64,000 nt of DNA from Sporosarcina luteola (lineage in GTDB: Bacteria > Bacillota > Bacilli > Bacillales_A > Planococcaceae): contig NZ_JAMBNV010000001.1 in the NCBI RefSeq assembly GCF_023715245.1, positions 124,001-188,000 on the forward strand. Direction: 5' to 3'. The translations under genes were made by a program, and so were the position numbers. Under the pieces are notes generated by a model, which did not search any database, was not told where the DNA came from, and saw only the letters and a list, made by a program, of their open reading frames with translations. Of the stretch, positions 35,357 to 43,026 are shown one piece after another. Within the stretch, counting starts at the first letter, position 1. The number at the start of each line of letters is the position of its first letter.

Positions 35357-35399
35357 AAGCAATGCACCGATTTTCGGACGCATTGCTTTTCTTTTTTTT
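35357..35399 (+). terminator. Terminator, cassette copy 2
   Basis: AAGCAATGC (35357-35365) pairs with GCATTGCTT (35380-35388), followed by a long T tract. Confidence 0.85.
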
Positions 35400-35487
35400 G
35401 AAGGTTAATTGTCAAATGGTGTTAAAAAATCACTTTTAAGAATCAAATCCATCATTTTTAGATTTATGAGAATGAGAGGTACCTACA

Positions 35488-35766
35488 ATGAACTACTCAA
35501 CTGCAAAATGGCTTATAGGCATACTAGCTGTTATCGGTTTCGTGACGATTACATTTGATCAAAATGGGGACGTACCATCCTCTTTTGTCTTCCTAGTTAC
35601 ACCCATTGTTATTGTTACATTGTTACCAGCGGCTTTGTTGGTTATTGGTCTATTGATCGCGCGGGGAAAGAAGGAAGAAAAGATTTCAACTAAAAGTCTC
35701 GGTCGGCCTGCCGTCGTAATAGCTGCCATTTTCACATTCCGATGGATGACGGGATATTTTGATTAA
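35488..35766 (+). CDS. Small membrane protein, cassette copy 3
   Basis: Protein of 92 residues, paralogue of the two preceding genes, with a four-residue deletion after TM1 relative to copies 1 and 2 (GFVTITFDQNGDVPSS). Its N-terminal 13 residues and the RWMTGYFD end are unchanged. Its upstream flank is almost identical to that of copy 1 (GAGAATGAGAGGTACCTAC), so copy 3 is probably the younger duplicate of copy 1, or was converted by it. It is last in the series and is followed by a terminator and a family-B repeat array. Confidence 0.8.
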   Translation: MNYSTAKWLIGILAVIGFVTITFDQNGDVPSSFVFLVTPIVIVTLLPAALLVIGLLIARGKKEEKISTKSLGRPAVVIAAIFTFRWMTGYFD

Positions 35767-35796
35767 CGGAAGCGGTAATGATGAATGTTTTGATTT

Positions 35797-35834
35797 AAGC
35801 AATGCACCGATTATCGGGCATTGCTTTTCCTTTT
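35797..35834 (+). terminator. Terminator, cassette copy 3
   Basis: AAGCAATGC (35797-35805) pairs with GCATTGCTT (35818-35826), then TTCCTTTT. Confidence 0.8.
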
Positions 35835-35850
35835 AAAGGTTAATTGTAGT

Positions 35851-36033
35851 CAAACGGTGATAAATTCATCCGAGTCGGTGGTAAACCCTGCAGAGTCGAT
35901 CAAACGTCGGACTGCAGTTGCAAATAATGACCGAGTGGTGATAAAGTCGGCCCAAGCGGTGATAAACATGGGTTGAGCGGTGATAAAGTCAGCATGAACG
36001 GTGATAAACCCTTATTGAGCGGTGATAACCTTG
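35851..36033. repeat. 21-bp tandem repeat array (family B), interrupted
   Basis: Units start at 35851 and 35872, then a degenerate stretch (35893-35932), then exact 21-bp units at 35933, 35954, 35975, 35996 and 36017 with core GCGGTGATAAA. It lies between convergent genes, ending 11 bases before the cdaR stop. Confidence 0.88.
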
Positions 36034-36044
36034 AAAAAACCCTT

Positions 36045-37127
36045 TCACTCACTCCCCACTAGCAGCGCCATATGAAATAGAACCGCATCGCGAAATCGGG
36101 TTGGATCTAATGCCGTCAGTTCTTTCACTTTTCGCAATCGATACGTCAATGTATGGCGATGGATAGCGAGTGCAGCAGCTGTTTCGCCGACTACTTGGTC
36201 GTGTTCGAAAAATGCTTCCAACGTTTCAATGAGCTGCTCATTCAATCCGGCAAGGATCCGCCTTGCAAAGCGTTCTTTCAATTGGGTTGGGCTGCTAGTC
36301 AAGAGGGCGATCAGTTCAATGTCATCATAGTAGTAATGGATTTGCTCATTCGAATGCCCGTACTGGATTGCGTACTTTGCTGTTTCATACGAATGGGAGA
36401 TGCCTTCCAAGTTTTTGACAGGCAACCCGACGCCGATTTCGACGGAGGAATCCTTTTGAAATAAAGCAAGGATTTTCTGCAGCTTTAACTCAAGCACGGA
36501 CATGTTCACGTCGGATAGAACGATGAACAACTCATTCAACTGGGAGTGTCCGATTAGAGCTGTGTTTCTCTCGAACTGCTCTTCCATCGTTTCAATTAAT
36601 CGCTGAGGAGATGCAGGCAAATTATTAGTTTGCACTAATAGCGTCACATAAGGTCCGGTCATGTTGAATTCCAATAAGACAAGCCGGTCGATGACAATCG
36701 GTGAAAGAGGGCGGCTGTCGACCAGCTCTTCAAAAACGAGTTCCTTGATTTTCCGTTTCCATTCATCCTCCGACGTAATGAGTGCTTGATGGACCATCAT
36801 CTCGGTCGTCAATTGTACGAGCGTTGCAATATCTTTTAATTCTTCAGGATTGCCGGTAATGCCGATGACGCCGATCAATCGGTCCTTATAATAGATGGGC
36901 ATGTTCACGCCAGGCTTTGCACCTTGCCAATCCGATGTATTCCCATCATCAATCCAAAGCGGTCGTCTCGTTTTAGCGACATGCGCTGCGCCTTCATGGA
37001 TGCGATCAATGCGTTCTTTTTCCCCGGAAGCCAAAATCATTCCATTCGTATCCATTACATTCAAATTCCTGTCCAACCTGAACATCGTCTGTTCGACGAT
37101 TTCCTCTGCCAGTTTCTTTGTAATCAA
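36045..37127 (-). CDS. CdaR-family sugar-diacid regulator
   Basis: Transcription regulator of 360 residues. An N-terminal sugar-diacid recognition domain (about 3-135: TMFRLDRNLNVMDTNGMILA, GVIGITGNPEEL) is followed by a GGDEF-like middle part (about 140-280) and a PucR-type C-terminal HTH (about 300-355: ALAIHRHTLTYRLRKVKELT). CdaR relatives activate glycerate, glucarate and galactarate genes. It is divergent from glycerate kinase-gntP, with 130 bases between the starts, so it most likely controls that operon with glycerate or a related acid as the signal. A GGGGGTGATTTC-type site precedes the ATG. Confidence 0.88.
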   Translation of the reverse strand: MITKKLAEEIVEQTMFRLDRNLNVMDTNGMILASGEKERIDRIHEGAAHVAKTRRPLWIDDGNTSDWQGAKPGVNMPIYYKDRLIGVIGITGNPEELKDIATLVQLTTEMMVHQALITSEDEWKRKIKELVFEELVDSRPLSPIVIDRLVLLEFNMTGPYVTLLVQTNNLPASPQRLIETMEEQFERNTALIGHSQLNELFIVLSDVNMSVLELKLQKILALFQKDSSVEIGVGLPVKNLEGISHSYETAKYAIQYGHSNEQIHYYYDDIELIALLTSSPTQLKERFARRILAGLNEQLIETLEAFFEHDQVVGETAAALAIHRHTLTYRLRKVKELTALDPTRFRDAVLFHMALLVGSE

Positions 37128-37185
37128 GAAATCACCCCCATGTATAAAAAGAACCTTTATTCATTCATAAAAATTATACATCAAG

Positions 37186-37210
37186 TATAATGTATTTTGG
37201 TTTTCAAAAC
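37186..37210 (+). promoter_or_regulatory. Candidate -10 box and palindrome before glycerate kinase
   Basis: TATAAT at 37186-37191 is a perfect -10 hexamer without a clear -35 box, which suits an activated promoter. Just downstream GTTTTCAAAAC (37200-37210) is an 11-bp palindrome that could be an operator. The CdaR site itself is not identified. Confidence 0.35.
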
Positions 37211-37220
37211 ATATAATTAA

Positions 37221-37236
37221 ATGAAAGCGTTTTATT
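37221..37236 (+). promoter_or_regulatory. Candidate cre site (CcpA) before glycerate kinase
   Basis: ATGAAAGCGTTTTATT matches 14 of 16 positions of WTGNNARCGNWWWCAW. It lies between the TATAAT box and the ribosome binding site, where bound CcpA would block transcription. Confidence 0.5.
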
Positions 37237-37257
37237 AATTTGAAGGAGGTGCTTCCT

Positions 37258-38394
37258 ATGAAGGTGATTTTGGCACCTGATTCATTTAAAGGAAGTTTGA
37301 CAGCGATCGAAGCGGCCGAGGCAATGGCTGCAGGTATACGTGACGTCGATCCGGGCATCCAGACGGTCCTGCTGCCTGCGGCGGACGGCGGCGAAGGAAC
37401 GATGAGAAGTTTGGTCGACGCGACAAAAGGAGAGTACGTGTCTTTGAGCGTGGAAGACCCGCTTGGCAGACCGATTGAAGCGACATATGGCATTCTGGGC
37501 GACGGAGAGACGTGCGCCATCGAAATTGCTGAGGCTTCAGGACTTATGAGGCTAATGGGATACGAAAAAAATCCACTTGTGGCATCTTCTTATGGGACTG
37601 GTGAATTGATTGTCCATGCATTGGATAACGGTTATCGGAAATTCATCATCGGCCTCGGAGGAAGCGCGACGAATGACGGAGGAGCTGGAATCCTCCAAGC
37701 GCTTGGCATGCGTTTGTTGAATAAAGAAGGGGTTGAACTGCCGAAAGGGGGAGGCGGACTCGAGCATATTTACTCGATAGACAGTGGGAATTGGGATGCT
37801 CGCATTTCGAAAAGTGAATTCTTGATTGCGAGTGATGTGAAAAATCCGTTTGTCGGCAGCGAGGGTGCATCGGCTATTTTTGGACCGCAGAAGGGGGCGA
37901 CTCCAGCTGACGTGGACAGTCTTGACCGGAATTTGCACAAATTCGCCGACGCGATTGAAAGAGAAACGGGAATTGCCCTTCATTCAAAGGAAGGCGCAGG
38001 TGCCGCCGGAGGAGCGGGAGGCGCGTTCCAAGCGTTCTTCAATTGCGAAATGAGGCAGGGGATCGATGTCGTGCTGGAAGCGATCGGTTTTGAACGACAC
38101 GCGAAAGATGCCGATTTGATCATCACTGGCGAAGGGAAAACGGATCTGCAGACGCTTTCCGGTAAAACGCCATTCGGCATTGCAAAGACGGCGCATCGGG
38201 AAGGGAAGCCTGTCATTCTCATTTCAGGGGCTGTGGATGAAGAAAGCCGTGATGTACTGATACCGCTGTTTACGGAAGTCCACGCGATTATGGATGAATA
38301 TGTGTCCGTGGAGGATGCGATTGCAAATGCTTTTGATCATTTGCGCAAAAAGACGAAAAAGGTAATGGAATCCATTACAGAAAAAGGAGTGTAG
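37258..38394 (+). CDS. Glycerate 2-kinase (GarK/GlxK family)
   Basis: Kinase of 378 residues that phosphorylates D-glycerate with ATP, feeding glycolysis. Family signs: ILAPDSFKGSLTAIEAAEAM at the start, LLPAADGGEGTMRSLVDATKG, GLGGSATNDGGAGILQALGM near 130, GAGAAGGAGGAFQAFF near 245 and LIITGEGKTDLQTLSGKTP near 285. A longer frame begins at 37240, but AAGGAGG (37243-37249) is 8 bases before the ATG at 37258. It lies 3 bases from the permease gene. The operon is divergent from a CdaR regulator and carries a likely cre site. Confidence 0.93.
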   Translation: MKVILAPDSFKGSLTAIEAAEAMAAGIRDVDPGIQTVLLPAADGGEGTMRSLVDATKGEYVSLSVEDPLGRPIEATYGILGDGETCAIEIAEASGLMRLMGYEKNPLVASSYGTGELIVHALDNGYRKFIIGLGGSATNDGGAGILQALGMRLLNKEGVELPKGGGGLEHIYSIDSGNWDARISKSEFLIASDVKNPFVGSEGASAIFGPQKGATPADVDSLDRNLHKFADAIERETGIALHSKEGAGAAGGAGGAFQAFFNCEMRQGIDVVLEAIGFERHAKDADLIITGEGKTDLQTLSGKTPFGIAKTAHREGKPVILISGAVDEESRDVLIPLFTEVHAIMDEYVSVEDAIANAFDHLRKKTKKVMESITEKGV

Positions 38395-38397
38395 GGA

Positions 38398-39744
38398 ATG
38401 TTATTTGCAATGATTGTGTTGAGTGTTATCCTCATCGTTGTATTGACGGCGGTGTTTAAGGTCCATCCGTTTTTGTCATTATTAGCAGGTGCGTTTTTCG
38501 TCGGTATCACGTCCGGCATGCCGTTGTTGACAGTCGTTGATAATGTGAACGAAGGCTTCGGAGGATTAATGAAAGGAATCGGGCTCGTCATTGTGGCGGG
38601 TACGATCATCGGTGTCATACTGGAGAAATCGGGAGCTGCGTACCGGATGGCGGAAGTTGTATTGCGCCTGATCGGGGAAAAACGTCCGCAATTGGCGATG
38701 TCCATTATCGGGTATATCGTATCGATTCCAGTATTTTGTGATTCAGGATTCATTATTTTATCGAGCTTGAAGAAAGCGTTGGCGAAGCGGGCGAAAGTTG
38801 CGATTGCATCGATGTCTGTTGCGCTTGCGACTGGTTTATACGCCACTCATACATTGGTGCCGCCGACGCCAGGACCGATTGCTGCGGCAGGGAATATCGG
38901 TGCGGAAAACTTCTTAGGAACAATTATCTTGATCGGCCTTATCGTTGCGATTCCTGCAGTGGTTGTCGGCTATTTATGGGCAGTGAGGGTCGGAACGAAA
39001 ATTTCCGTGCCTGAAGATGTTGAGGATAATGGCCTTGATTATGATGAAATCGTAAAGTCGTTCGGGCAAATGCCGTCGACGTTCAAAGCATTCTTGCCAA
39101 TCGTTTTGCCGATCGTCCTGATCGGTGTCGGTTCGGTTGCGAAGTTGACAATGGCAGAGGGCGGATTTAACAACTTTCTTCAATTTCTAGGGGCGCCTTC
39201 AGTAGCACTGTTATTCGGTGTCTTGGCGGCGTTCTTATTGCTGCCGAAATGGAATGAAGAGACATTGACGAAGTGGATTGGTGAAGGATTAAAGGAAGCG
39301 GCTCCGATTTTGCTCATCACAGGAGCGGGCGGTGCGTTCGGAAGAGTCATCTCGAATTCGGGTGTCGCTGAATTGATCGGCGAAATGAATTTTGAGGCAT
39401 TAGCTGGCGGCGCATTCTTCCTTCTCGTTCCATTCTTCATCGCAGCAGCGTTGAAAACGGCACAAGGTTCGTCTACTGCCGCCTTGGTCATCACTTCCAC
39501 ATTGGTTGCTCCGTTGCTGCCTGCGATGGGAGTCGAGGGAGCAATTCCACTCGCCCTCGTAGTTATGGCAGTCGGTGCGGGCGCAATGACGGTGAGCCAC
39601 GTGAACGACAGCTTCTTCTGGGTCGTCACGGAGTTCAGCGGCATGAAAGTGACGGATGCGTATAAGGCGCAGACGATGGCGACTTTGCTGCAAGGTGTGA
39701 CGACAATCGTTGTTACGATGGTTCTTTGGATGATATTAGTTTAA
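38398..39744 (+). CDS. GntP-family permease (glycerate/gluconate type)
   Basis: Membrane symporter of 448 residues of the gluconate:H+ symporter family, with 12-14 hydrophobic segments. Family motifs include FKVHPFLSLLAGAFFVGITSG near 20, ATGLYATHTLVPPTPGPIAAA near 145 and MTVSHVNDSFFWVVTEFSGM near 400. Its place directly after glycerate kinase and beside CdaR makes glycerate the best substrate guess, rather than gluconate. It begins 3 bases after the kinase stop with GGAGTGTAGGGA as the probable ribosome site, and ends in a terminator. Confidence 0.9.
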   Translation: MLFAMIVLSVILIVVLTAVFKVHPFLSLLAGAFFVGITSGMPLLTVVDNVNEGFGGLMKGIGLVIVAGTIIGVILEKSGAAYRMAEVVLRLIGEKRPQLAMSIIGYIVSIPVFCDSGFIILSSLKKALAKRAKVAIASMSVALATGLYATHTLVPPTPGPIAAAGNIGAENFLGTIILIGLIVAIPAVVVGYLWAVRVGTKISVPEDVEDNGLDYDEIVKSFGQMPSTFKAFLPIVLPIVLIGVGSVAKLTMAEGGFNNFLQFLGAPSVALLFGVLAAFLLLPKWNEETLTKWIGEGLKEAAPILLITGAGGAFGRVISNSGVAELIGEMNFEALAGGAFFLLVPFFIAAALKTAQGSSTAALVITSTLVAPLLPAMGVEGAIPLALVVMAVGAGAMTVSHVNDSFFWVVTEFSGMKVTDAYKAQTMATLLQGVTTIVVTMVLWMILV

Positions 39745-39751
39745 TGGATAG

Positions 39752-39783
39752 CGCTGATTCCTTTCGGGGAATCAGCGTTTTTG
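39752..39783 (+). terminator. Terminator of the glycerate operon
   Basis: CGCTGATTCC (39752-39761) pairs with GGAATCAGCG (39768-39777), a perfect 10-bp stem, then TTTTT. Confidence 0.9.
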
Positions 39784-39798
39784 CATGGGGAAATGGTC

Positions 39799-39945
39799 GA
39801 ATCGGTGGTAACGTGCTGAGTAACGGTGGTAAACTCGTCCGAATCGGTGGTAAACCTAAAAGAATCGGTGATAACCCCCCGAGAATCGGTGATAACCCTC
39901 CGAGAATCGGTGATAAACTAGCTCAAATCGGTGATTACACAATCC
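39799..39945. repeat. 21-bp tandem repeat array (family B), seven units
   Basis: Units start at 39799, 39820, 39841, 39862, 39883, 39904 and 39925, each exactly 21 bp. The core is GAATCGGTGGTAAAC, becoming GAATCGGTGATAACC in the middle units. Units at 39862 and 39883 are nearly identical. It follows the glycerate operon terminator. Confidence 0.92.
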
Positions 39946-39977
39946 ACGGCATATGCCGCCCTTCACGATGCATATAG

Positions 39978-40013
39978 TAAACTGTTTATATAGTTGTCCA
40001 ATTTAATAAACTG
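39978..40013 (+). promoter_or_regulatory. Possible operator before the flavin reductase gene
   Basis: TAAACTGTTTA (39978-39988) is an 11-bp palindrome. TAAACTG recurs at 40007-40013. Both lie 32-67 bases before the start of the aromatic-degradation flavin reductase. No regulator gene is adjacent. Confidence 0.3.
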
Positions 40014-40044
40014 ATATAAAAAGTACTTGAAAGGAGATGAATGA

Positions 40045-40509
40045 ATGAGTGAATCATCGATGGATGTTCGGGAGCTGCGCAATTGCTACGGGCGGTTTGC
40101 GACGGGTGTGACGGTCGTGACGTGTGCGCATGAGCAAGGGAAGCATGGGTTGACGGCGAATTCCTTCACATCGGTCTCGCTGGATCCGCCGCTTGTGCTT
40201 GTGTCGGTGGATCGCAGGACGAAAGCGTTACCCTATATGAAGGATAATCATTTCACGGTCAATATTTTACGAGAGAGCCAGCAGGATACGGCGATGCATT
40301 TTGCCGGCAGGCCTCAAGATCCCGCACCGTTCGAATGGGAGGGCACGCGGATTAAAGGTTCGCTCGCATATTTGGAGTGCGAACCGTGGGCGGAGTATGA
40401 TGGCGGCGACCATGTCCTGTTTGTCGGGAAAGTGGTTCGGTTTACTTATGAAGATGGGAATCCTCTCGCCTTCTATGGCGGTAAGTTTGCAAAAGTGGCA
40501 CCACAATAA
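40045..40509 (+). CDS. Flavin reductase component of a two-component aromatic hydroxylase
   Basis: Protein of 154 residues of the flavin reductase (HpaC/PheA2-like) domain family, which reduces FAD or FMN with NAD(P)H and hands it to an oxygenase. Family segments: YGRFATGVTVVTCAHEQGKH near 12-31, GLTANSFTSVSLDPPLVLVS near 32-51, and GDHVLFVGKVVRF near 120-132. AAGGAGATGA precedes the ATGAATG pair; the ATG at 40045 is in frame. A terminator-like hairpin lies after it, and the oxygenase gene follows 124 bases on. By context its partner is the HpaB-like oxygenase at 40634. Confidence 0.87.
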   Translation: MSESSMDVRELRNCYGRFATGVTVVTCAHEQGKHGLTANSFTSVSLDPPLVLVSVDRRTKALPYMKDNHFTVNILRESQQDTAMHFAGRPQDPAPFEWEGTRIKGSLAYLECEPWAEYDGGDHVLFVGKVVRFTYEDGNPLAFYGGKFAKVAPQ

Positions 40510-40516
40510 CGCTAAT

Positions 40517-40562
40517 GGCTGGTTTTCCGGTGGATAATTCCGTCGGAAAGCCGGCCATTTTT
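40517..40562 (+). terminator. Hairpin after the flavin reductase gene
   Basis: GGCTGGTTTTCCG (40517-40529) pairs with CGGAAAGCCGGCC (40544-40556), including G-U pairs, followed by ATTTTT. It may allow partial readthrough into the oxygenase operon. Confidence 0.65.
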
Positions 40563-40633
40563 AATTCCAATCGGCATTTTTCCTGTGAGACAGGCATACG
40601 TATAGGTGTAATGGGACAAGGAGGAGTGAATTC

Positions 40634-42181
40634 ATGCCAGTTGAACAGGAGAAGAAAACGGTATTGCCTTTAACGGGCAAAGAGTATTTAGAAAGCTTAA
40701 AGGATGGGCGGGAAATTTGGCTGCATGGCGAGAAGGTGAAGGATGTGACGACGCATCCGGCTTTCCGGAATGCGGCGAGGTCGATCGCCCGGCTGTATGA
40801 TGCGTTGCATGACGAGAAGACGAAGGAAGTTCTGACAGTCGAGACGGATACGGGGAATGGCGGCTTCACGCAGAAGTATTTCCGCGTGGACAAGAGTGCG
40901 CAGGACTTGCTGGAGTCGCGGGATGCAATTGCGCAATGGGCACGACTGACGTACGGCCAAATGGGAAGGTCGCCGGATTACAAGGCGGCATTCCTCGCAA
41001 CACTCGGGGCGGACCCTGATTACTACGGGAAGTACGCGGACAATGCGCGCCGGTGGTACAAAGAGGCGCAGGAGCGGAATTGGTTCTTTAACCATGCGAT
41101 CATCAATCCGCCGGTGGACAGGCATAAGCCGCTCGATGCGGTTGCCGACATTTTTGTCCGGGCTGTCGGGGAGACGGAGCAAGGGGTCATCGTCAGCGGG
41201 GCGAAGATGGTCGCGACCGGCTCTGCGTTGACGAACTATAATTTCGTCGCCCATTACGGCGCTGCGCCGATTACGAAAGAGGAGTTCGCACTCGTTTTCG
41301 TTGCGGCGATGGATACGCCTGGCGTGAAGCTTGTCAGCCGTGCATCGTATGAAATGAATGCCGCCGTCATGGGAAGTCCGTTCGACTACCCATTGAGCAG
41401 CCGGTTCGATGAAAACGACTCGGTCCTCATTTTCGACAACGCGCTCATCCCTTGGGAGAACATCATCATCTACAAAGACGTGGAGAAAGCGAACAGCTTT
41501 TTCGCGGACAGCGGCTTCCTGCATAGATTCACTTTCCACGGTGTAACGAGGCTCGCGGTCAAGCTTGACTTCGTTTCGGGTTTATTGCTAAAAGCGGTCA
41601 AGATGAACGGTTCAGACCAATTCCGAGGCGTCCAAGTGAATGTCGGCGAGGTGCTTGCCTGGAAGAACATGTTCTGGGCACTAAGCGACGCGATGGCGTT
41701 GAACCCGGATGAAGGACGGAATGGGACGAAGCTTCCGAATTTGAATTACGGGCTCGCCTACAGGATGTTCATGTCCGAAGGGTGGCCGAGAGTGAAAGAA
41801 ATTATCGAGAATGTCGTCGCGGGTAGCCTGATTGCACAGCCGTCCAGCTCAAGGGACTTCCAAAATCCTGAACTGCGTCCGCTGTTGGATAAACTATATC
41901 GCGGTTCATACGGCGTAGGGGCAGAAGAAAAGATCAAGCTCATCAAACTGCTATGGGATGCCATCGGGACGGAATATGGCGGCAGACACGAACTATATGA
42001 GCGCAATTATTCCGGCAACCACGAAAACATCCGGCTCGAAAATTTGGTCGTCGCCAATATGAGCGGGCAAGCCGACCAGTTCGAAAAGTTCGCCGAGGAG
42101 TGCTTGAATGACTACGACTTGAACGGTTGGACGAATGATACGTGGATCAACCCGGACGATGTGAGCTATTTTAAAGAATGA
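40634..42181 (+). CDS. HpaB/PheA1-like flavin-dependent aromatic hydroxylase
   Basis: Oxygenase of 515 residues of the 4-hydroxyphenylacetate 3-hydroxylase family, which uses reduced FAD to hydroxylate a phenol ortho to its OH group. Family segments include TGKEYLESLKDGREIWLHGE at the start, FNHAIINPPVDRHK near 150, VSGAKMVATGSALTNYNF near 190, and IPWENIIIYKDV near 278. Because the downstream genes break down catechol (CatA, CatB), phenol itself is the most plausible substrate, as for PheA1 of Geobacillus; 4-hydroxyphenylacetate would call for meta-cleavage genes, which are absent. GGAGG-like AAGGAGG precedes the ATG. It overlaps the next gene by 4 bases. Confidence 0.85.
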   Translation: MPVEQEKKTVLPLTGKEYLESLKDGREIWLHGEKVKDVTTHPAFRNAARSIARLYDALHDEKTKEVLTVETDTGNGGFTQKYFRVDKSAQDLLESRDAIAQWARLTYGQMGRSPDYKAAFLATLGADPDYYGKYADNARRWYKEAQERNWFFNHAIINPPVDRHKPLDAVADIFVRAVGETEQGVIVSGAKMVATGSALTNYNFVAHYGAAPITKEEFALVFVAAMDTPGVKLVSRASYEMNAAVMGSPFDYPLSSRFDENDSVLIFDNALIPWENIIIYKDVEKANSFFADSGFLHRFTFHGVTRLAVKLDFVSGLLLKAVKMNGSDQFRGVQVNVGEVLAWKNMFWALSDAMALNPDEGRNGTKLPNLNYGLAYRMFMSEGWPRVKEIIENVVAGSLIAQPSSSRDFQNPELRPLLDKLYRGSYGVGAEEKIKLIKLLWDAIGTEYGGRHELYERNYSGNHENIRLENLVVANMSGQADQFEKFAEECLNDYDLNGWTNDTWINPDDVSYFKE

Positions 42182-43026
42182 CAAAACGAATATACAAAGT
42201 GGAACTGGAAGGCCGTTATTTGCAAATCGTCGATTATCCCGGGGAAAAGGGAACGATCATCGCGCTCCATGGCCTGACAGGTACTCATAAGAATATGCTT
42301 CATTATGCACAAAGCTTGCAGAGCGACTATCGGGTCATCACCTGCGATTTACGGGGAAGGGGCGACAGTTCGGGGATGGATGTCGCCTCCATCTTCTCTC
42401 ATGCCACGGACATTAAAGAACTGATAGCTGTAATGGGAATAAAAGACCCGATATTGCTGGGCCATTCAATGGGTGCCTTCATTTCCGCAATTGTAGCAAG
42501 CGAATTGCCGTCGGTGAAAGGACTCATCTTGCTGGACGGAGCCGCGCGGATGTCGGGTCGCCAGCATGATATTGTCAAACCGTCGCTCGGGAGGCTCCGC
42601 AAGACGTATGAATCGAAGCGGGCATATATCGAGGAGCTACGGCAGCTTTACAAACGGCTTGGCATTAAATGGACCGACGCCGTCCAGGAAATTGTGGAGT
42701 ACGAAATCCATGGGACGGGCAACGGATGGATGCACAAGTCTGCGAATGAAAATATCGAAGACGACTTTGCCAGCTTTGACTTTTTTAATCCAATTGAAGT
42801 GATGGGGAAAATAAATTGTAAGACTTTACTCATTCAAGCGGATGGTGGAATCGGACAGTTTTCTCCATTCTTCACGGATGCAGATTACGAAGAGACGAAA
42901 AAACATACATCGAAACTGACGACGTTCAATTCGGATAGCAATCATTACACGATGGTCTTCGAGAAACAGGAAGATATTTTGGACGAAATCCGGAAGTACT
43001 TGGATGAGGTGATCTTGGATGAGTAA
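42178..43026 (+). CDS. Alpha/beta hydrolase, probable 3-oxoadipate enol-lactonase
   Basis: Alpha/beta-fold hydrolase of 282 residues. The nucleophile elbow is LLGHSMGAFISAI near 97-109, the oxyanion region IIALHGLTGTHKN near 27-39, the acid probably in LIQADGGIG, and the catalytic His in SNHYTMVF near 262. It overlaps the oxygenase gene (ATGA) and the next gene by 8 bases. In a catechol ortho-cleavage operon the expected hydrolase opens 3-oxoadipate enol-lactone to 3-oxoadipate (PcaD/CatD role). That specific role is inferred from context; C-C bond or ester hydrolase activity is the alternative. Confidence 0.75.
   Translation: MTKRIYKVELEGRYLQIVDYPGEKGTIIALHGLTGTHKNMLHYAQSLQSDYRVITCDLRGRGDSSGMDVASIFSHATDIKELIAVMGIKDPILLGHSMGAFISAIVASELPSVKGLILLDGAARMSGRQHDIVKPSLGRLRKTYESKRAYIEELRQLYKRLGIKWTDAVQEIVEYEIHGTGNGWMHKSANENIEDDFASFDFFNPIEVMGKINCKTLLIQADGGIGQFSPFFTDADYEETKKHTSKLTTFNSDSNHYTMVFEKQEDILDEIRKYLDEVILDE

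Larger units (their letters stand above)
34545..35834 (+). repeat. Three tandem copies of a ~445-bp cassette (flank, small membrane gene, terminator)
   Basis: Gene starts at 34597, 35048 and 35488 are 451 and 440 bases apart. Each copy carries GAGAATGAGAGG before the gene, a 92-96-codon gene, and a terminator built on AAGCAATGC/GCATTGCTT. Homology extends upstream of each gene into sequence that, in copy 1, is the end of the preceding exported-protein gene (CAAATCCATC, TTTTTAGATTTATGAG). Confidence 0.9.

Noticed and set aside
40697-41539. 280-codon minus-strand open frame
   Set aside because: It is antisense to the HpaB-like hydroxylase, Arg/Ile-rich in the way typical of shadow frames in GC-richer genes.
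40634-42181. 4-hydroxyphenylacetate hydroxylase as the specific name
   Set aside because: The family fits, but the neighbours are catechol ortho-cleavage genes and no homoprotocatechuate meta-cleavage genes are present, so a phenol-type substrate is favoured.
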